From: Bradyrhizobium genomosp. I (2014)
Lineage (GTDB): Bacteria; Pseudomonadota; Alphaproteobacteria; Rhizobiales; Xanthobacteraceae
Direction of reading: 5' to 3'
NCBI RefSeq assembly: GCF_000261685.1
Contig: NZ_AJQE01000162.1
Coordinates: 1 to 64,000 of the forward strand
DNA: 64,000 nucleotides
Shown: positions 34,895-43,303 of the stretch, one piece after another
How the letters are laid out: each line of letters begins with the position of its first letter
How positions within the stretch are numbered: position 1 is the first letter of the stretch
Notes under the pieces: model-generated
Told to the model about the DNA's origin: nothing
Databases searched by the model: none
Seen by the model: only the letters and a program-made list of their open reading frames with translations
Program-made: the position numbers and the translations under genes

Positions 34895-37800
34895 TCAAGC
34901 CTCGAACAAGGCCTTGACGTCGTCCTCGGTGAGCGCCGAAGCGATCTGTCCCTCGCGTTCGAACAGGCTGTCGGCCAGAGCCCGCTTTCGGGCCTTGAGC
35001 TCGTCCATCTTCTGCTCGATGGTGCCGGCAGCGACCAATCTGTAAACGAACACCGCCTTGTCTTGCCCGATCCGGTAGGCACGATCGATGGCCTGCTCCT
35101 CGACGGCGGGATTCCACCAGGGATCGAAGATGATCACGGTGTCCGCGGCGGTGAGATTGAGGCCCACCCCACCCGCCTTCAGACTCACGAGGAACACGTC
35201 CGCCGCTCCGTTCTGAAAGGCTTCGATCGCTGTCTTGCGGTCCTTGGTATCGCCGGTGAGGAGGCTGTAATGCAGGCCGTCGGCGTCGAAGCGGCGCCGG
35301 ATAAGATCGAGCATGGAGGTGAACTGGGAGAAGACGATGATCTTCCGGCCCTCGCTCAACAGCTCCGATACCATCTCGATCAGACGCTCGAGCTTGGCCG
35401 ACGGCCGCTCCACGCCGTCCCGCAACTTCAGCAGCGCCGGATCACAACAGGCCTGCCGCATTCTCAGCAGGGCCTCCAGCACCACGATGTGGCTCTTCGC
35501 CAAGCCACGCTCTGCGATGGCCTGGCGAACCCTGCGCGACATCGACAGCCGTATCGAGTCATAGAGGTCGCGCTGCGGCTCTTCGAGCGCGATCGTCTCC
35601 AGGATCTCGCTCTTGGCAGGCAGTTCCGTGGCCACTTCAGTCTTGGTCCGGCGCAGCAGGAAGGGCCTGGTCCGCTGCGCCAGCGCTGCGGCACGAACCT
35701 TGTCGCCACGCTTCTCGATCGGCGTGCGCCATTGGCGCGAGAACGTCGCCTTGTCCCCGAGATAGCCCGGATTTGCGAAGCTCATGATCGACCACAGCTC
35801 GCCGAGATGATTTTCCATCGGCGTGCCGGTGAGACAGAAGCGGTGCGCTGCCTTGATGTCGCGCAACCAGCGCGTGGTGGCAGCGGCGGGATTCTTGACG
35901 GCCTGCGCCTCGTCCAGCACGGCGATGTGCCATTCCCGCGTCAGAAGCACCTCCCGGTCCCGCGCGATCAAAGGATACGTCGTCAGCACGAGATCATGCT
36001 CGGCAACGGCCGCGAACTTCTCCTTGCGGGCTGGCCCCTGGAGCACGAGCACCTTCAAATCCGGCGCGAATTTCTGCGCTTCGGCCGACCAGTTGGTCAT
36101 CAGGCTCGTCGGCGCGACGACCAGCACGGGGCTGGTGAGCCGCCCCCGCTGCTTTTCCAGCATGATCAAGGCCAGAATCTGAACTGTCTTGCCAAGGCCC
36201 ATGTCGTCGGCGAGGACACCGCCCAATCCGCTCTCGCGGAGCAGATCGAGCCATGCCACACCCTGGGCTTGATAGGGCCGAAGCGTCGCGCGAAAGGTCG
36301 GCGGAAGCTCAGGCACGGTCAATCCCCGTACCCGAAGCAGGCTGGCGAGACGACGGAGATTATCGGCGCCGCGGAAAACGAAACTCTCGTTCTCCACTCC
36401 CAGCAGCGGAACGACCTCCGCTTGCGATAGCCTGATCTGCTTCGAACCATCGGCGAGCGTACCGTTCAGGTACAAACCATGCAGCGCCAGCACCAACGGA
36501 AGGAAGCGATCGGCGGCCAGCGCCAGCTTGCGGCCGTCGCTCAGCGGCAGATAAAATCGATCGCCCTTTTCAGCGAGTTGTCTCAACCGGTCTGGCGTGA
36601 AGTCGGGCGCCGAGACCAGCGCGGCCACGTGCGGGGCAAGGTCGTGGCGCTTGCCGTCGATGTCGATGCCGAGCGCGAGCTCGAACCAGTCGATGCCGCT
36701 CGATTCAATCGCGGCATCGAAGTCGCCCGAGGAGTCCGCGAGCCGGAACGGAAAATCCTCGTCGACCACAATCTCGAAGCCTTCCGATCGCAACTGCTCG
36801 GCATGCTGGGCGAGAAAATCGAACCAGCCGCCCTGGTCGGTCAGCGTGAGATCCGCGGCATGACGGTAATCGAGCGTCGGCAGCGCCGCCCTCGCATCAC
36901 GAAGACCGATATCTGCCAGCCGCTTGCGTGCCTGCTTTTCCTTGCCTTGTCGCCGCGCGATCGCGAACAACTTGCCGGCTTGAAACAGCTCCACCCGGCT
37001 CGCTCGCTGGGTTGGATCGATGTCGAACCCGCCATAGCGGAATCCCAGGCTGGCGACGGCCGCCGGCCCGCGCTCTTGGGTCCCGCCGCGAGAGTGGAAG
37101 TAGTAGCTCGCGAGGTGACCTTGCCGCAGCCGCAGCACCGGACGAGGGTCCTCTTCGATCGTTACCGCGACAGTCGGCGGCGCCGGCAGGAGGCCATGAT
37201 GAAGCTCGGGCAGCTTCTGACCGAGCCGGCGCGAGACCTCCTCCACCTGCGCGCGCGGAATGGCGGGAGCTGACAGGATCTGGAAGGCCAGTCGTGGCGG
37301 CACGCCCAGCTGCACCGGTCCGATCAGCCCGGACGCCACATCGACATAGACCGGTGGCTCGGCGTTGAGAGCGACCGCTGCCGCGACGGCGAGACGAGGT
37401 GTGAGGCCGCGTTTTCCAAACTGCTGCCATTCGAGCCGGCCTTCGCGCGCGTCTCCCCACTTCAGCGGCGCGCCCTTGTGGTCGCGCCAGAACGCCCGTC
37501 CGGTCGCCACGATCCGCTGCAGCAGTTCCTCCGGATAAGGTCCCTGCTCGTAATAGCTGCGGGCGCCGGCCACCACTTGCGTCATGATGTCGACGTCGAC
37601 ATCGCGGAAGTATTTCGGCGCCCGCTCAGGCTTGAACTCGTGGAGGCTGGGGCTGCTATAATTATCGGCGAAGCCGCCGTCCTTGAGGACGCGGACGGAC
37701 CGCAAGGACAGTTCCAGCCGCGGCATTGCGTGATCGGAGGGCTCCAGGCAATACAGCAGGCACTGGCTCTGATCCCCACCGCTGCCTCGTGCCGCCCGGC

Positions 37801-38227
37801 CGACACTGTCGATCCAGCTGTTGAGCTCGGACGAGAGAACCGGAGGTGCCGAGGGGGCGCTGTGGACGGCTTGTGTGTGCGTTGCCGGGGCCTCCTTCCC
37901 GCTCAGCGCCTCGAGCATGGTTGCGGCGACATGCTTGCAATTGTAGTCCATCGGACAACTACAATCGCCATCGAGGTCGGTGAGCTCGTCACCGCTGAAC
38001 CCCAACAGGATGTCGACGCGATATCTGTTGGCTCCGCTGCCGCGCACCTGCGCGCTGACGTGCTTCAGGTCGGCGCTGACGTTCACGTTCGAGACGCGGC
38101 GCTGGGCCTGATAGGCGACCGCCTTTTCCATCGCCGACCGGCTGAAGTAATTGTAGATCGACTTGCGCTTGAGAACGTCCGAGAGCACTTGCAGCAATTC
38201 CAGGATCCGGTTTTGAGCTTTCAGCAT
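34895..38227 (-). CDS. SWIM zinc-finger SNF2-type helicase
   Basis: About 1110 residues. An N-terminal SWIM zinc finger (CSCPMDYNCKH near residue 92) is followed by a long middle region, then a Swi2/Snf2 ATPase: ADDMGLGKTVQ, the box II motif VLDEAQAVKN, LTGTPMENHLGELW. The second RecA lobe has KIIVFSQFTSML, SLKAGGVGLNLT and DRAYRIGQDK. Family members translocate on double-stranded DNA and are found in RapA/HepA-like bacterial clades; a role in transcription or repair is plausible but unproven. Start ATG at 38227 has only a weak ribosome site; the frame is open upstream but without protein character. Confidence 0.93.
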   Translation of the reverse strand: MLKAQNRILELLQVLSDVLKRKSIYNYFSRSAMEKAVAYQAQRRVSNVNVSADLKHVSAQVRGSGANRYRVDILLGFSGDELTDLDGDCSCPMDYNCKHVAATMLEALSGKEAPATHTQAVHSAPSAPPVLSSELNSWIDSVGRAARGSGGDQSQCLLYCLEPSDHAMPRLELSLRSVRVLKDGGFADNYSSPSLHEFKPERAPKYFRDVDVDIMTQVVAGARSYYEQGPYPEELLQRIVATGRAFWRDHKGAPLKWGDAREGRLEWQQFGKRGLTPRLAVAAAVALNAEPPVYVDVASGLIGPVQLGVPPRLAFQILSAPAIPRAQVEEVSRRLGQKLPELHHGLLPAPPTVAVTIEEDPRPVLRLRQGHLASYYFHSRGGTQERGPAAVASLGFRYGGFDIDPTQRASRVELFQAGKLFAIARRQGKEKQARKRLADIGLRDARAALPTLDYRHAADLTLTDQGGWFDFLAQHAEQLRSEGFEIVVDEDFPFRLADSSGDFDAAIESSGIDWFELALGIDIDGKRHDLAPHVAALVSAPDFTPDRLRQLAEKGDRFYLPLSDGRKLALAADRFLPLVLALHGLYLNGTLADGSKQIRLSQAEVVPLLGVENESFVFRGADNLRRLASLLRVRGLTVPELPPTFRATLRPYQAQGVAWLDLLRESGLGGVLADDMGLGKTVQILALIMLEKQRGRLTSPVLVVAPTSLMTNWSAEAQKFAPDLKVLVLQGPARKEKFAAVAEHDLVLTTYPLIARDREVLLTREWHIAVLDEAQAVKNPAAATTRWLRDIKAAHRFCLTGTPMENHLGELWSIMSFANPGYLGDKATFSRQWRTPIEKRGDKVRAAALAQRTRPFLLRRTKTEVATELPAKSEILETIALEEPQRDLYDSIRLSMSRRVRQAIAERGLAKSHIVVLEALLRMRQACCDPALLKLRDGVERPSAKLERLIEMVSELLSEGRKIIVFSQFTSMLDLIRRRFDADGLHYSLLTGDTKDRKTAIEAFQNGAADVFLVSLKAGGVGLNLTAADTVIIFDPWWNPAVEEQAIDRAYRIGQDKAVFVYRLVAAGTIEQKMDELKARKRALADSLFEREGQIASALTEDDVKALFEA

Positions 38228-38368
38228 AGCCGCTTGGCCCGGGTCGTTGTAGCCGCAACGTCCCGGTTCCCCACAGTCCGCCGCTCCTGCGTTCTCAAGG
38301 GCTTGCCGGCCATGGATTGATCCTCTCGACGGCGCGAGGCCTCGCCGAGGCCTGACGCCATCGGTGAT

Positions 38369-38398
38369 TTGACACTTCGGGCAAAGCACCTGCACAAT
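38369..38398 (+). promoter_or_regulatory. Sigma-70-type promoter before the cupin gene (leaderless)
   Basis: TTGACA at 38369-38374, an 18-base spacer and CACAAT at 38393-38398. Transcription would start at about the ATG (38405), which fits the absence of a ribosome site and suggests a leaderless message. Confidence 0.5.
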
Positions 38399-38404
38399 CC
38401 CATC

Positions 38405-38866
38405 ATGCCAAAGATCGACATCGCTGCCGTGCCGGCCCGCAAGGGCTCCGGCTATCCGGCGCCCTTCGACGCGCCTTGCGCCGAGCGCATTCGCAAGCGG
38501 CTCGGCGATGCCGGAAGCTTGTCGGATTTCGGCGTCAACCTGATGCGCCTGCCGCCGGGCGGCTGGTCGAGCCAGCGGCACTGGCATTCGCATGAGGACG
38601 AGTTCGTCTACATCCTCGAAGGCGAAGTGACGCTGGTCGAGGATGATGGTGAAACCGTGCTGCGCGCCGGTGATTGCGCGGCCTTCCCCAAGGCAAGCGG
38701 CAACGGCCATCAAATGATCAACAGGTCGAGCGTGACGGCGGTTTATCTCGAAGTCGGCTCGCGCTCGCAAGCCGACCTCATCACCTGTTCCGACATCGAC
38801 ATGATGAGTCCGGCGTCCGACGGCCGCTTCCTGCACAAGGACGGCACGCCTTATCCTGACGCGTGA
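38405..38866 (+). CDS. Cupin-domain protein
   Basis: 153 residues, single cupin barrel. First motif GGWSSQRHWHSHEDEFVYILEGE (metal ligands in HWHSHEDE), second motif DCAAFPKASGNGHQMINRS. Members of this group are often annotated as transcriptional regulators without DNA-binding domain, or as sugar-binding cupins; no enzyme activity is evident. There is no ribosome site; a promoter 7 bases before the ATG suggests leaderless translation. Convergent with the membrane protein gene at 38885. Confidence 0.88.
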   Translation: MPKIDIAAVPARKGSGYPAPFDAPCAERIRKRLGDAGSLSDFGVNLMRLPPGGWSSQRHWHSHEDEFVYILEGEVTLVEDDGETVLRAGDCAAFPKASGNGHQMINRSSVTAVYLEVGSRSQADLITCSDIDMMSPASDGRFLHKDGTPYPDA

Positions 38867-38884
38867 AGCGTCTGGATCAACGCC

Positions 38885-39463
38885 TCACATGGCCGCGCTG
38901 CGGCGCCACGTGCTCACGGTCAGCCAGACCGCCGAGACCAGGAAGTAGAGCGCGCCGACCGCAGCGTAGCCCGCGACATTCGCAATCGAAGGCACCGCAG
39001 GCATCGAGGCCTGGAAGATGAAGAAGCCGCCCGCCAGGGCCGACTGGCCACCGCTGAGCACCATGGCCCACTGCGCGCCGAAACGCTTCCAGCGCCGCAC
39101 AGCCGTGCCGAGCTGGAGCACTCCGGACAGGATGGCCCAGGTCCCGAAGATTCCGAGCACCCAGTTCATGCTCACCTGCAAGGCCAGGACGACCGCGACG
39201 GTCGTCGCCAGGCTGACCAGCACGTTCAGTCCCTGCGTGCGGTTCTGGCTCAACCCGCCGCTGCAGAGCGCGTCGAGATAATTGGCCGCGGCATCCCATG
39301 CCGGATAGGCGACGAGCAGCGCCGCTGCGATCACCGTCGACGAGGGCGCGATCGCGAAGGCCGCAATCACCCAGGCGACGGAAAACGCGGCACGCAGGAA
39401 GTAGTAGTGTTTCAGCCATTGCGCCTGGTCGGCCGCGCCCAAAACCATCTCGCCATCTTTCAT
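38885..39463 (-). CDS. Membrane protein under TetR control (DUF308-like)
   Basis: 192 residues, about six hydrophobic segments, HdeD/DUF308-like layout. N-terminus MKDGEMVLGAADQAQWLKHYYF is cytoplasmic, followed by paired helices. Start ATG at 39463 has AGGA 6 bases upstream. A palindrome (39475-39490) directly before it matches the operator before the TetR gene immediately upstream, so it is very likely the regulator's target. The role may be envelope or acid-stress related by analogy to HdeD, but this is weak. Confidence 0.8.
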   Translation of the reverse strand: MKDGEMVLGAADQAQWLKHYYFLRAAFSVAWVIAAFAIAPSSTVIAAALLVAYPAWDAAANYLDALCSGGLSQNRTQGLNVLVSLATTVAVVLALQVSMNWVLGIFGTWAILSGVLQLGTAVRRWKRFGAQWAMVLSGGQSALAGGFFIFQASMPAVPSIANVAGYAAVGALYFLVSAVWLTVSTWRRSAAM

Positions 39464-39474
39464 TGTCCTATCCT

Positions 39475-39490
39475 TACCTACTAGTTGGTA
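39475..39490. promoter_or_regulatory. TetR operator, target-gene copy
   Basis: TACCTACTAGTTGGTA, a 16-base palindrome with a single mismatched pair, 12 bases upstream of the membrane protein start. On the minus strand it reads CTACC-AACT-AGTAGGTA, matching CTACC-TTCC-AGTAGGTA before the TetR gene. Confidence 0.75.
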
Positions 39491-39551
39491 GTCTTGCACG
39501 CGAAACAGAAAGCCCGAGCCGCCCTGACCGGCATCACCCGTGTCGACCTCG

Positions 39552-40136
39552 TCAGTGTCTGGTGGAAAGCCGGTCCAGCAGCGGCCGGGTGATGATCCCG
39601 AACATCTTGGGATCGCCATAGGCGCGCGCCGACAGCATCGCGCCGTGGACGGTCGCCATGAATCCCTCCGCCTCGACCCGTGCCGTGCTGGAGAGGTGAA
39701 GCCGCCCTTGCCGCTTGCCGCGCTCCATGACCGATGTCAGCCAGGACGCCAGGGAACGGAAATGCGCGCGGACTTCGAGCGCCACCTCCTCAGGCAGGAT
39801 CGGAAGCTCGCTGGCCAGGAGCGCGCAGACGCAGAACGGGGCCGTCGCGTTCCTGATGCACGCCTCCCAATACGCGACATAGCTCTTGAGCTGCTCGCCT
39901 GGGTCTGCGACATGGCGTTCGAGCGCCGACAGTCCCGCCTGGGCCTCCTCGCGATAGCGGGAGACAAGGGTGCGGACCAGGTCGACCTTGCTGGCGAAAT
40001 GGTGGTGGATGCTCGGCTTGCGGATGCCGACGACATCGGCGATGTCGGCGTAGCTGAAGCCGTTATAGCCGCCCGCGATGATCAGCGTGCGGGCGCAGGC
40101 GAGAATGTCGTCGGCGGTCGAGGAAACAGTGCTCAT
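39552..40136 (-). CDS. TetR family transcriptional regulator
   Basis: 194 residues. Helix-turn-helix near residues 10-55: LIIAGGYNGFSYADIADVVG then KPSIHHHFASKVDLV. The C-terminal ligand domain has the TetR_C_7-like YVAYWEACIRNATAPFCVCALLASE segment with two cysteines. It is followed on the same strand by a membrane protein gene. Near-identical palindromes before both genes (40146-40163 and 39475-39490) indicate self-regulation and control of the membrane protein. The inducing ligand is unknown. Confidence 0.93.
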   Translation of the reverse strand: MSTVSSTADDILACARTLIIAGGYNGFSYADIADVVGIRKPSIHHHFASKVDLVRTLVSRYREEAQAGLSALERHVADPGEQLKSYVAYWEACIRNATAPFCVCALLASELPILPEEVALEVRAHFRSLASWLTSVMERGKRQGRLHLSSTARVEAEGFMATVHGAMLSARAYGDPKMFGIITRPLLDRLSTRH

Positions 40137-40145
40137 GGCCTTTAA

Positions 40146-40163
40146 CTACCTTCCAGTAGGTAG
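40146..40163. promoter_or_regulatory. TetR operator, autoregulatory copy
   Basis: CTACC-TTCCAGT-AGGTAG, inverted repeat 10 bases upstream of the TetR start. It shares the pattern CTACC-N4-AGTAGGTA with the site before the downstream membrane protein gene. Confidence 0.75.
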
Positions 40164-40215
40164 ACGGTCAAGCGGAATGGCTTCAATGATCCGTGAGTGA
40201 GTGGTAGGAGCCTGA

Positions 40216-40716
40216 ATGACCATTCGCCCGATCGTCCGCTATCCCGACCCCCGGCTTGCGCTGCCGGCCCGCCCCGTCACTGCATTCGACGATTCCTTGC
40301 GCCACCTTGCGAACGACCTGCTGGAGACCATGCGCGCCGCGCCCGGCATCGGCATCACCGCGCCTCACATCGGCGTCCCCTTGCGCGTCGTGGTGCTGGA
40401 GCTCGACGCCAAGGACGGCGCGCGGACCTACGTCAATCCGGAGATCACATGGGCCTCGCCCGAGATGATCCTGCATCGTGAAGGCAGCGTCTCGATGCCT
40501 GGGGTCAACGACGAGGTGCAGCGCCATGCACGGGTGCGGATCAGCTATCAGGATGTCGAGGGCGACAGACGAACCGAGGAATCGGACGGCTTGCGCGCGG
40601 TGTGCCACCAGCACGAGATCGACCAGCTCGACGGCGTATTCTGGATCCAGCGGCTGTCGCGGCTGAAGCGCGAGCGGCTGGTGAAGAGATTCGAGAAGAT
40701 GTCGCGGAACTCGTAA
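40216..40716 (+). CDS. Peptide deformylase homologue with lost metal ligands
   Basis: 166 residues, clear deformylase fold (IVRYPDPRLALPARPVTAFD start). True deformylases remove the formyl group from nascent chains using a metal held by one Cys and two His. Here all three motifs are altered: motif 1 GIGITAPHIG has His where Gln is expected, motif 2 reads EGSVS instead of EGCLS (Ser for the Cys ligand), and motif 3 reads HEIDQL instead of HEIDHL (Gln for the second His). Only one His and the Glu remain, so ordinary catalysis is unlikely. It stands alone, without fmt. Probably a pseudoenzyme or one with a changed substrate. Confidence 0.9.
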   Translation: MTIRPIVRYPDPRLALPARPVTAFDDSLRHLANDLLETMRAAPGIGITAPHIGVPLRVVVLELDAKDGARTYVNPEITWASPEMILHREGSVSMPGVNDEVQRHARVRISYQDVEGDRRTEESDGLRAVCHQHEIDQLDGVFWIQRLSRLKRERLVKRFEKMSRNS

Positions 40717-40794
40717 GGTGGATTGAAGCGTGATGGGATCAGGTTGGATTGCTCCAGGGAAGTGCACTCCCTCTCGCTGACGTGCCCAACGAGC

Positions 40795-41157
40795 TCATGC
40801 CCTCTTCCCGCTCCGCCCAGTGATCGGAGCCTTGCGACGCTCGCGTTTGCCGCGCGCGATTTCGGTTGCCAGCGCGTCCAGCTTCGGCTCCCAGAAATTC
40901 CTGAACTGGCCGATCCATGCATCCACGGCGCGAAGCCCGGCAGCGTCGACCGAATAGAGCCGCCTTTGCGCCTCCGCCCGTACGCTGGCAAAGCCGCTCT
41001 CGCGCAGCACCTTGAGGTGCTGCGACACGGCCGCCTGGGTGATGCCGAACTCGGCCCCGACCACTTCGACGACCTCACCGGACGCCATTTCGCCGGGCGC
41101 GAGCAGCTCGAGAATGCGGCGGCGCACCGGATCGGCGAGGACCTCGAAGGCGTGCAT
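40795..41157 (-). CDS. ArsR family transcriptional regulator
   Basis: 120 residues, winged helix of the ArsR/SmtB type: HAFEVLADPVRRRILELL at the N-terminus, then GITQAAVSQHLKVLRESG as recognition helix. No metal-binding cysteines are seen, as usual for ArsR proteins paired with SRPBCC proteins. The ATG at 41157 shares its A with the TGA of the upstream SRPBCC gene, and AGGAAG stands 5 bases before it. The likely operator is the palindrome at 41870-41891. Confidence 0.93.
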   Translation of the reverse strand: MHAFEVLADPVRRRILELLAPGEMASGEVVEVVGAEFGITQAAVSQHLKVLRESGFASVRAEAQRRLYSVDAAGLRAVDAWIGQFRNFWEPKLDALATEIARGKRERRKAPITGRSGKRA

Positions 41158-41819
41158 CAGCTTCCTGTGCCGGGATGAGCGATGTCGGGCGGCACCTCGC
41201 CACGATAAAAGGCAATGGTGCGGTCCGAACGCTGCTTCGCCGTGTCGGGATCGACCCCGCTTGCGACGTGCGCTGCGCGCCAATACTCGCCGCTTGTCGT
41301 CATGAATTCCTTGCCCTCGGGCGAGCCCATCCAGGCCTCGGCCGTCTCATGATCGACCGATGCCCCGGTCGCAAGATATCGGTCAAGTCCCGCAAGCGCG
41401 AGGTCCCAACCGATGCCCACCGCACCCGGGCCGAACTGATTCCAATGATCCTCGATGATCGCGGTGTGCTCAAGCGTCAAGCGCGCCTGGCTTCGTTCTG
41501 CTGTCAGCTTGACGTCGATCCAGCTCGTCGCGCCACCGAATTCCCATGTCGCGGCAAAATGGGTCGGCGGCGTACACGCCGTAATGGTGCCGCCCGCATT
41601 GCCCTTGAGCTGGTACTTGCCGCCGAGTTTGAGGTCTCCCTCGACCGGCAGAAACCAGCGCGGAATGCGCTCCTTGCTAGTCACGGCATCCCAGAGATCG
41701 TCGACGCTGGTGTCGTAGAGCCGCGTCAGCGTCACCGCACTCGCCGGTTTCCCGTCCTTCTCGAAATTCGTCACCGAACGCGTGACGAGCCCCAACACCC
41801 TGGCGACGTCGATCTGCAT
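41157..41819 (-). CDS. SRPBCC (AHSA1-like) family protein
   Basis: 220 residues with an AHSA1/START-like helix-grip domain: TLTRLYDTSVDDLWDAVTSKERIPRWFLP near residue 30 (in two parts: TLTRLYDTSVDDLWDAVT and SKERIPRWFLP), then LTLEHTAII and GIGWDLALAGLDRYL. A C-terminal extension (TAEAWMGSPEGKEFM and following) is shared by relatives of the same size. It comes first in a two-gene operon and overlaps the ArsR gene by one base, the reverse of the common ArsR-first order. These proteins are thought to bind small hydrophobic ligands; the ligand is unknown. Confidence 0.9.
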   Translation of the reverse strand: MQIDVARVLGLVTRSVTNFEKDGKPASAVTLTRLYDTSVDDLWDAVTSKERIPRWFLPVEGDLKLGGKYQLKGNAGGTITACTPPTHFAATWEFGGATSWIDVKLTAERSQARLTLEHTAIIEDHWNQFGPGAVGIGWDLALAGLDRYLATGASVDHETAEAWMGSPEGKEFMTTSGEYWRAAHVASGVDPDTAKQRSDRTIAFYRGEVPPDIAHPGTGS

Positions 41820-41853
41820 TGGATTCCTCTTGATGGTCTCTCGTTGGAGGAGG

Positions 41854-41891
41854 AATATCGATCTTCACTAATATAAGTCAATACTTATATT
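41854..41891 (-). promoter_or_regulatory. Promoter with ArsR-type operator
   Basis: AATATAAGT-CAAT-ACTTATATT (41870-41891) is a perfect inverted repeat with 9-base arms, strikingly AT-rich in this genome. In the minus direction it contains the -35 TTGACT (41876-41881), with GATATT as -10 at 41854-41859 after a 16-base spacer. It lies 51 bases upstream of the SRPBCC-ArsR operon and runs into the end of the hydrolase gene. Confidence 0.8.
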
Positions 41892-43144
41892 ACGCCCGCC
41901 ATCAGCGCCTTCGCCAGCGCCATATACGCCGGCAGCGTCACGGGATCGTTGGCGGCATTGCCCGCCATGGGGTGCGAGGCGTAGCGCGCGATCACCATCT
42001 CGGCCTTGGGATCGACATAGATACCCTGGCCGTAGACGCCGCGCGCCATGTAGGCGCCGTGCGCGTTGTGCGTGACCCACCATTGATTGCAATAGGATGC
42101 GCCTGGCAGCGTGGTGTAGCCGGCCGGTTTGAACTTTTCGACGTCGCCGCCGCGCGCGATGTCCTCGACCACCTGTGACGGCACGATCTGGCGGCCGTTG
42201 AAGCGGCCGTGATTGCGCATGGTCTCGCCGAAGCGGGCGAGATCGCGCAGCGTGGTGGAGAGGCCACCACCGCCGCTCTCGGTGCCGATGCGGTCGACGT
42301 GATAATGCGCATCCTCCTCCGCCCCCATCGGCTGCCAGATGCGCTCGGAGAGCAGGTCGGACAGCGTCATGCCGCTGGTGCGGCGGCAGATCCAGGCCAG
42401 CACGTCGGTGTTGACGGTCTTGTAGGCGAAGGCCTTGCCGTGCTCGCCCTGCTTCTTCTGCGCGATGAGGAAATCGAAGATGGTGGTCGGGCCGTCATAA
42501 TCTGCCGGGATCGGCGCCATGCCGTTGGCGCGCCGCAGGCCCCACACGTCCGAATTCTTGTCGGTGTAGACCTCAGTGTAGGCGAGCCCCGTGGTCATAT
42601 CCATGACCTCGTGCACGCGCGCGTCCCCAAACGCGCTCGCCTTCAACTCCGGCACGTAGTCCGCGACCTGTGCCTGCGGATCGATCTTGCCCTCGGCGAC
42701 CAGAATGCCGGCGAGAACGCCGGTGAAGGACTTCGTCACCGACATCCCGATATGCGGCTTGTGCGGCTGCAACGCGCCGAAATAGCGCTCATGGATCAGC
42801 CTGCCCCGATGCAGCACGGCGATGCCGTCGGTGTAGGTCTCCTCCAGCATCTTTGCGAAGGTCATGGGCCGGCCGTCCATCGTGGTCGAGGCCACCGCGC
42901 CGATGTCGTGATCCTCGCGCGAAAACACCGACGCCGGCCCTGCCCCGCGCCAGACGTTCACCGTCGGCACCAGCTGACGGATGTTGCTCCAGGCCCAGCG
43001 GAGTTCGGGGAAGCTGCGGAAGGAGCCGTCCTGGAAGGTGATGGTGCGGTCGGGCGACGGCGGAAAGCCGCGCATCCAGCCGAGGGTTTCGGGGTCGGTG
43101 GCGGTGGAGGATGCAGGTTGGCTGGCGGTGGGCGCGACGGACAT
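41885..43144 (-). CDS. Serine hydrolase related to 6-aminohexanoate-dimer hydrolase (NylB-like)
   Basis: 419 residues. SxxK motif S135-V-T-K138 in HIGMSVTKSF, an aromatic-rich DMTTGLAYTEVYTDKNSD segment and a YKTVNTDVL motif are typical of NylB-type class C hydrolases; GGGGLSTTLRDLARFGE follows. There is no convincing signal peptide. The family includes nylon-oligomer hydrolases and esterases, so the physiological substrate is open. Start ATG at 43144 has GGAG 9 bases upstream; a GTG 19 codons earlier is less likely. The stop lies inside the ArsR operator. Confidence 0.92.
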   Translation of the reverse strand: MSVAPTASQPASSTATDPETLGWMRGFPPSPDRTITFQDGSFRSFPELRWAWSNIRQLVPTVNVWRGAGPASVFSREDHDIGAVASTTMDGRPMTFAKMLEETYTDGIAVLHRGRLIHERYFGALQPHKPHIGMSVTKSFTGVLAGILVAEGKIDPQAQVADYVPELKASAFGDARVHEVMDMTTGLAYTEVYTDKNSDVWGLRRANGMAPIPADYDGPTTIFDFLIAQKKQGEHGKAFAYKTVNTDVLAWICRRTSGMTLSDLLSERIWQPMGAEEDAHYHVDRIGTESGGGGLSTTLRDLARFGETMRNHGRFNGRQIVPSQVVEDIARGGDVEKFKPAGYTTLPGASYCNQWWVTHNAHGAYMARGVYGQGIYVDPKAEMVIARYASHPMAGNAANDPVTLPAYMALAKALMAGVI

Positions 43145-43303
43145 GAAGGGAGCTCCGGAGGGCACGATATCGGCGTCGTACCATGGGAGCGCGCGGCCCA
43201 CATCCGGCGTTTGCGCCGAGGTGATCGTCGTTACGCGAAGCCTGGCTCCGACTCGGAGGTTGGAGCGGAACGACGGGTTGCGCTGAACCCGAATGCACGA
43301 GCC

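Noticed and set aside
34841..36430. Open frame of about 529 codons on the plus strand
   Set aside because: Antisense to the SNF2 helicase motor domain; no motifs in its product.
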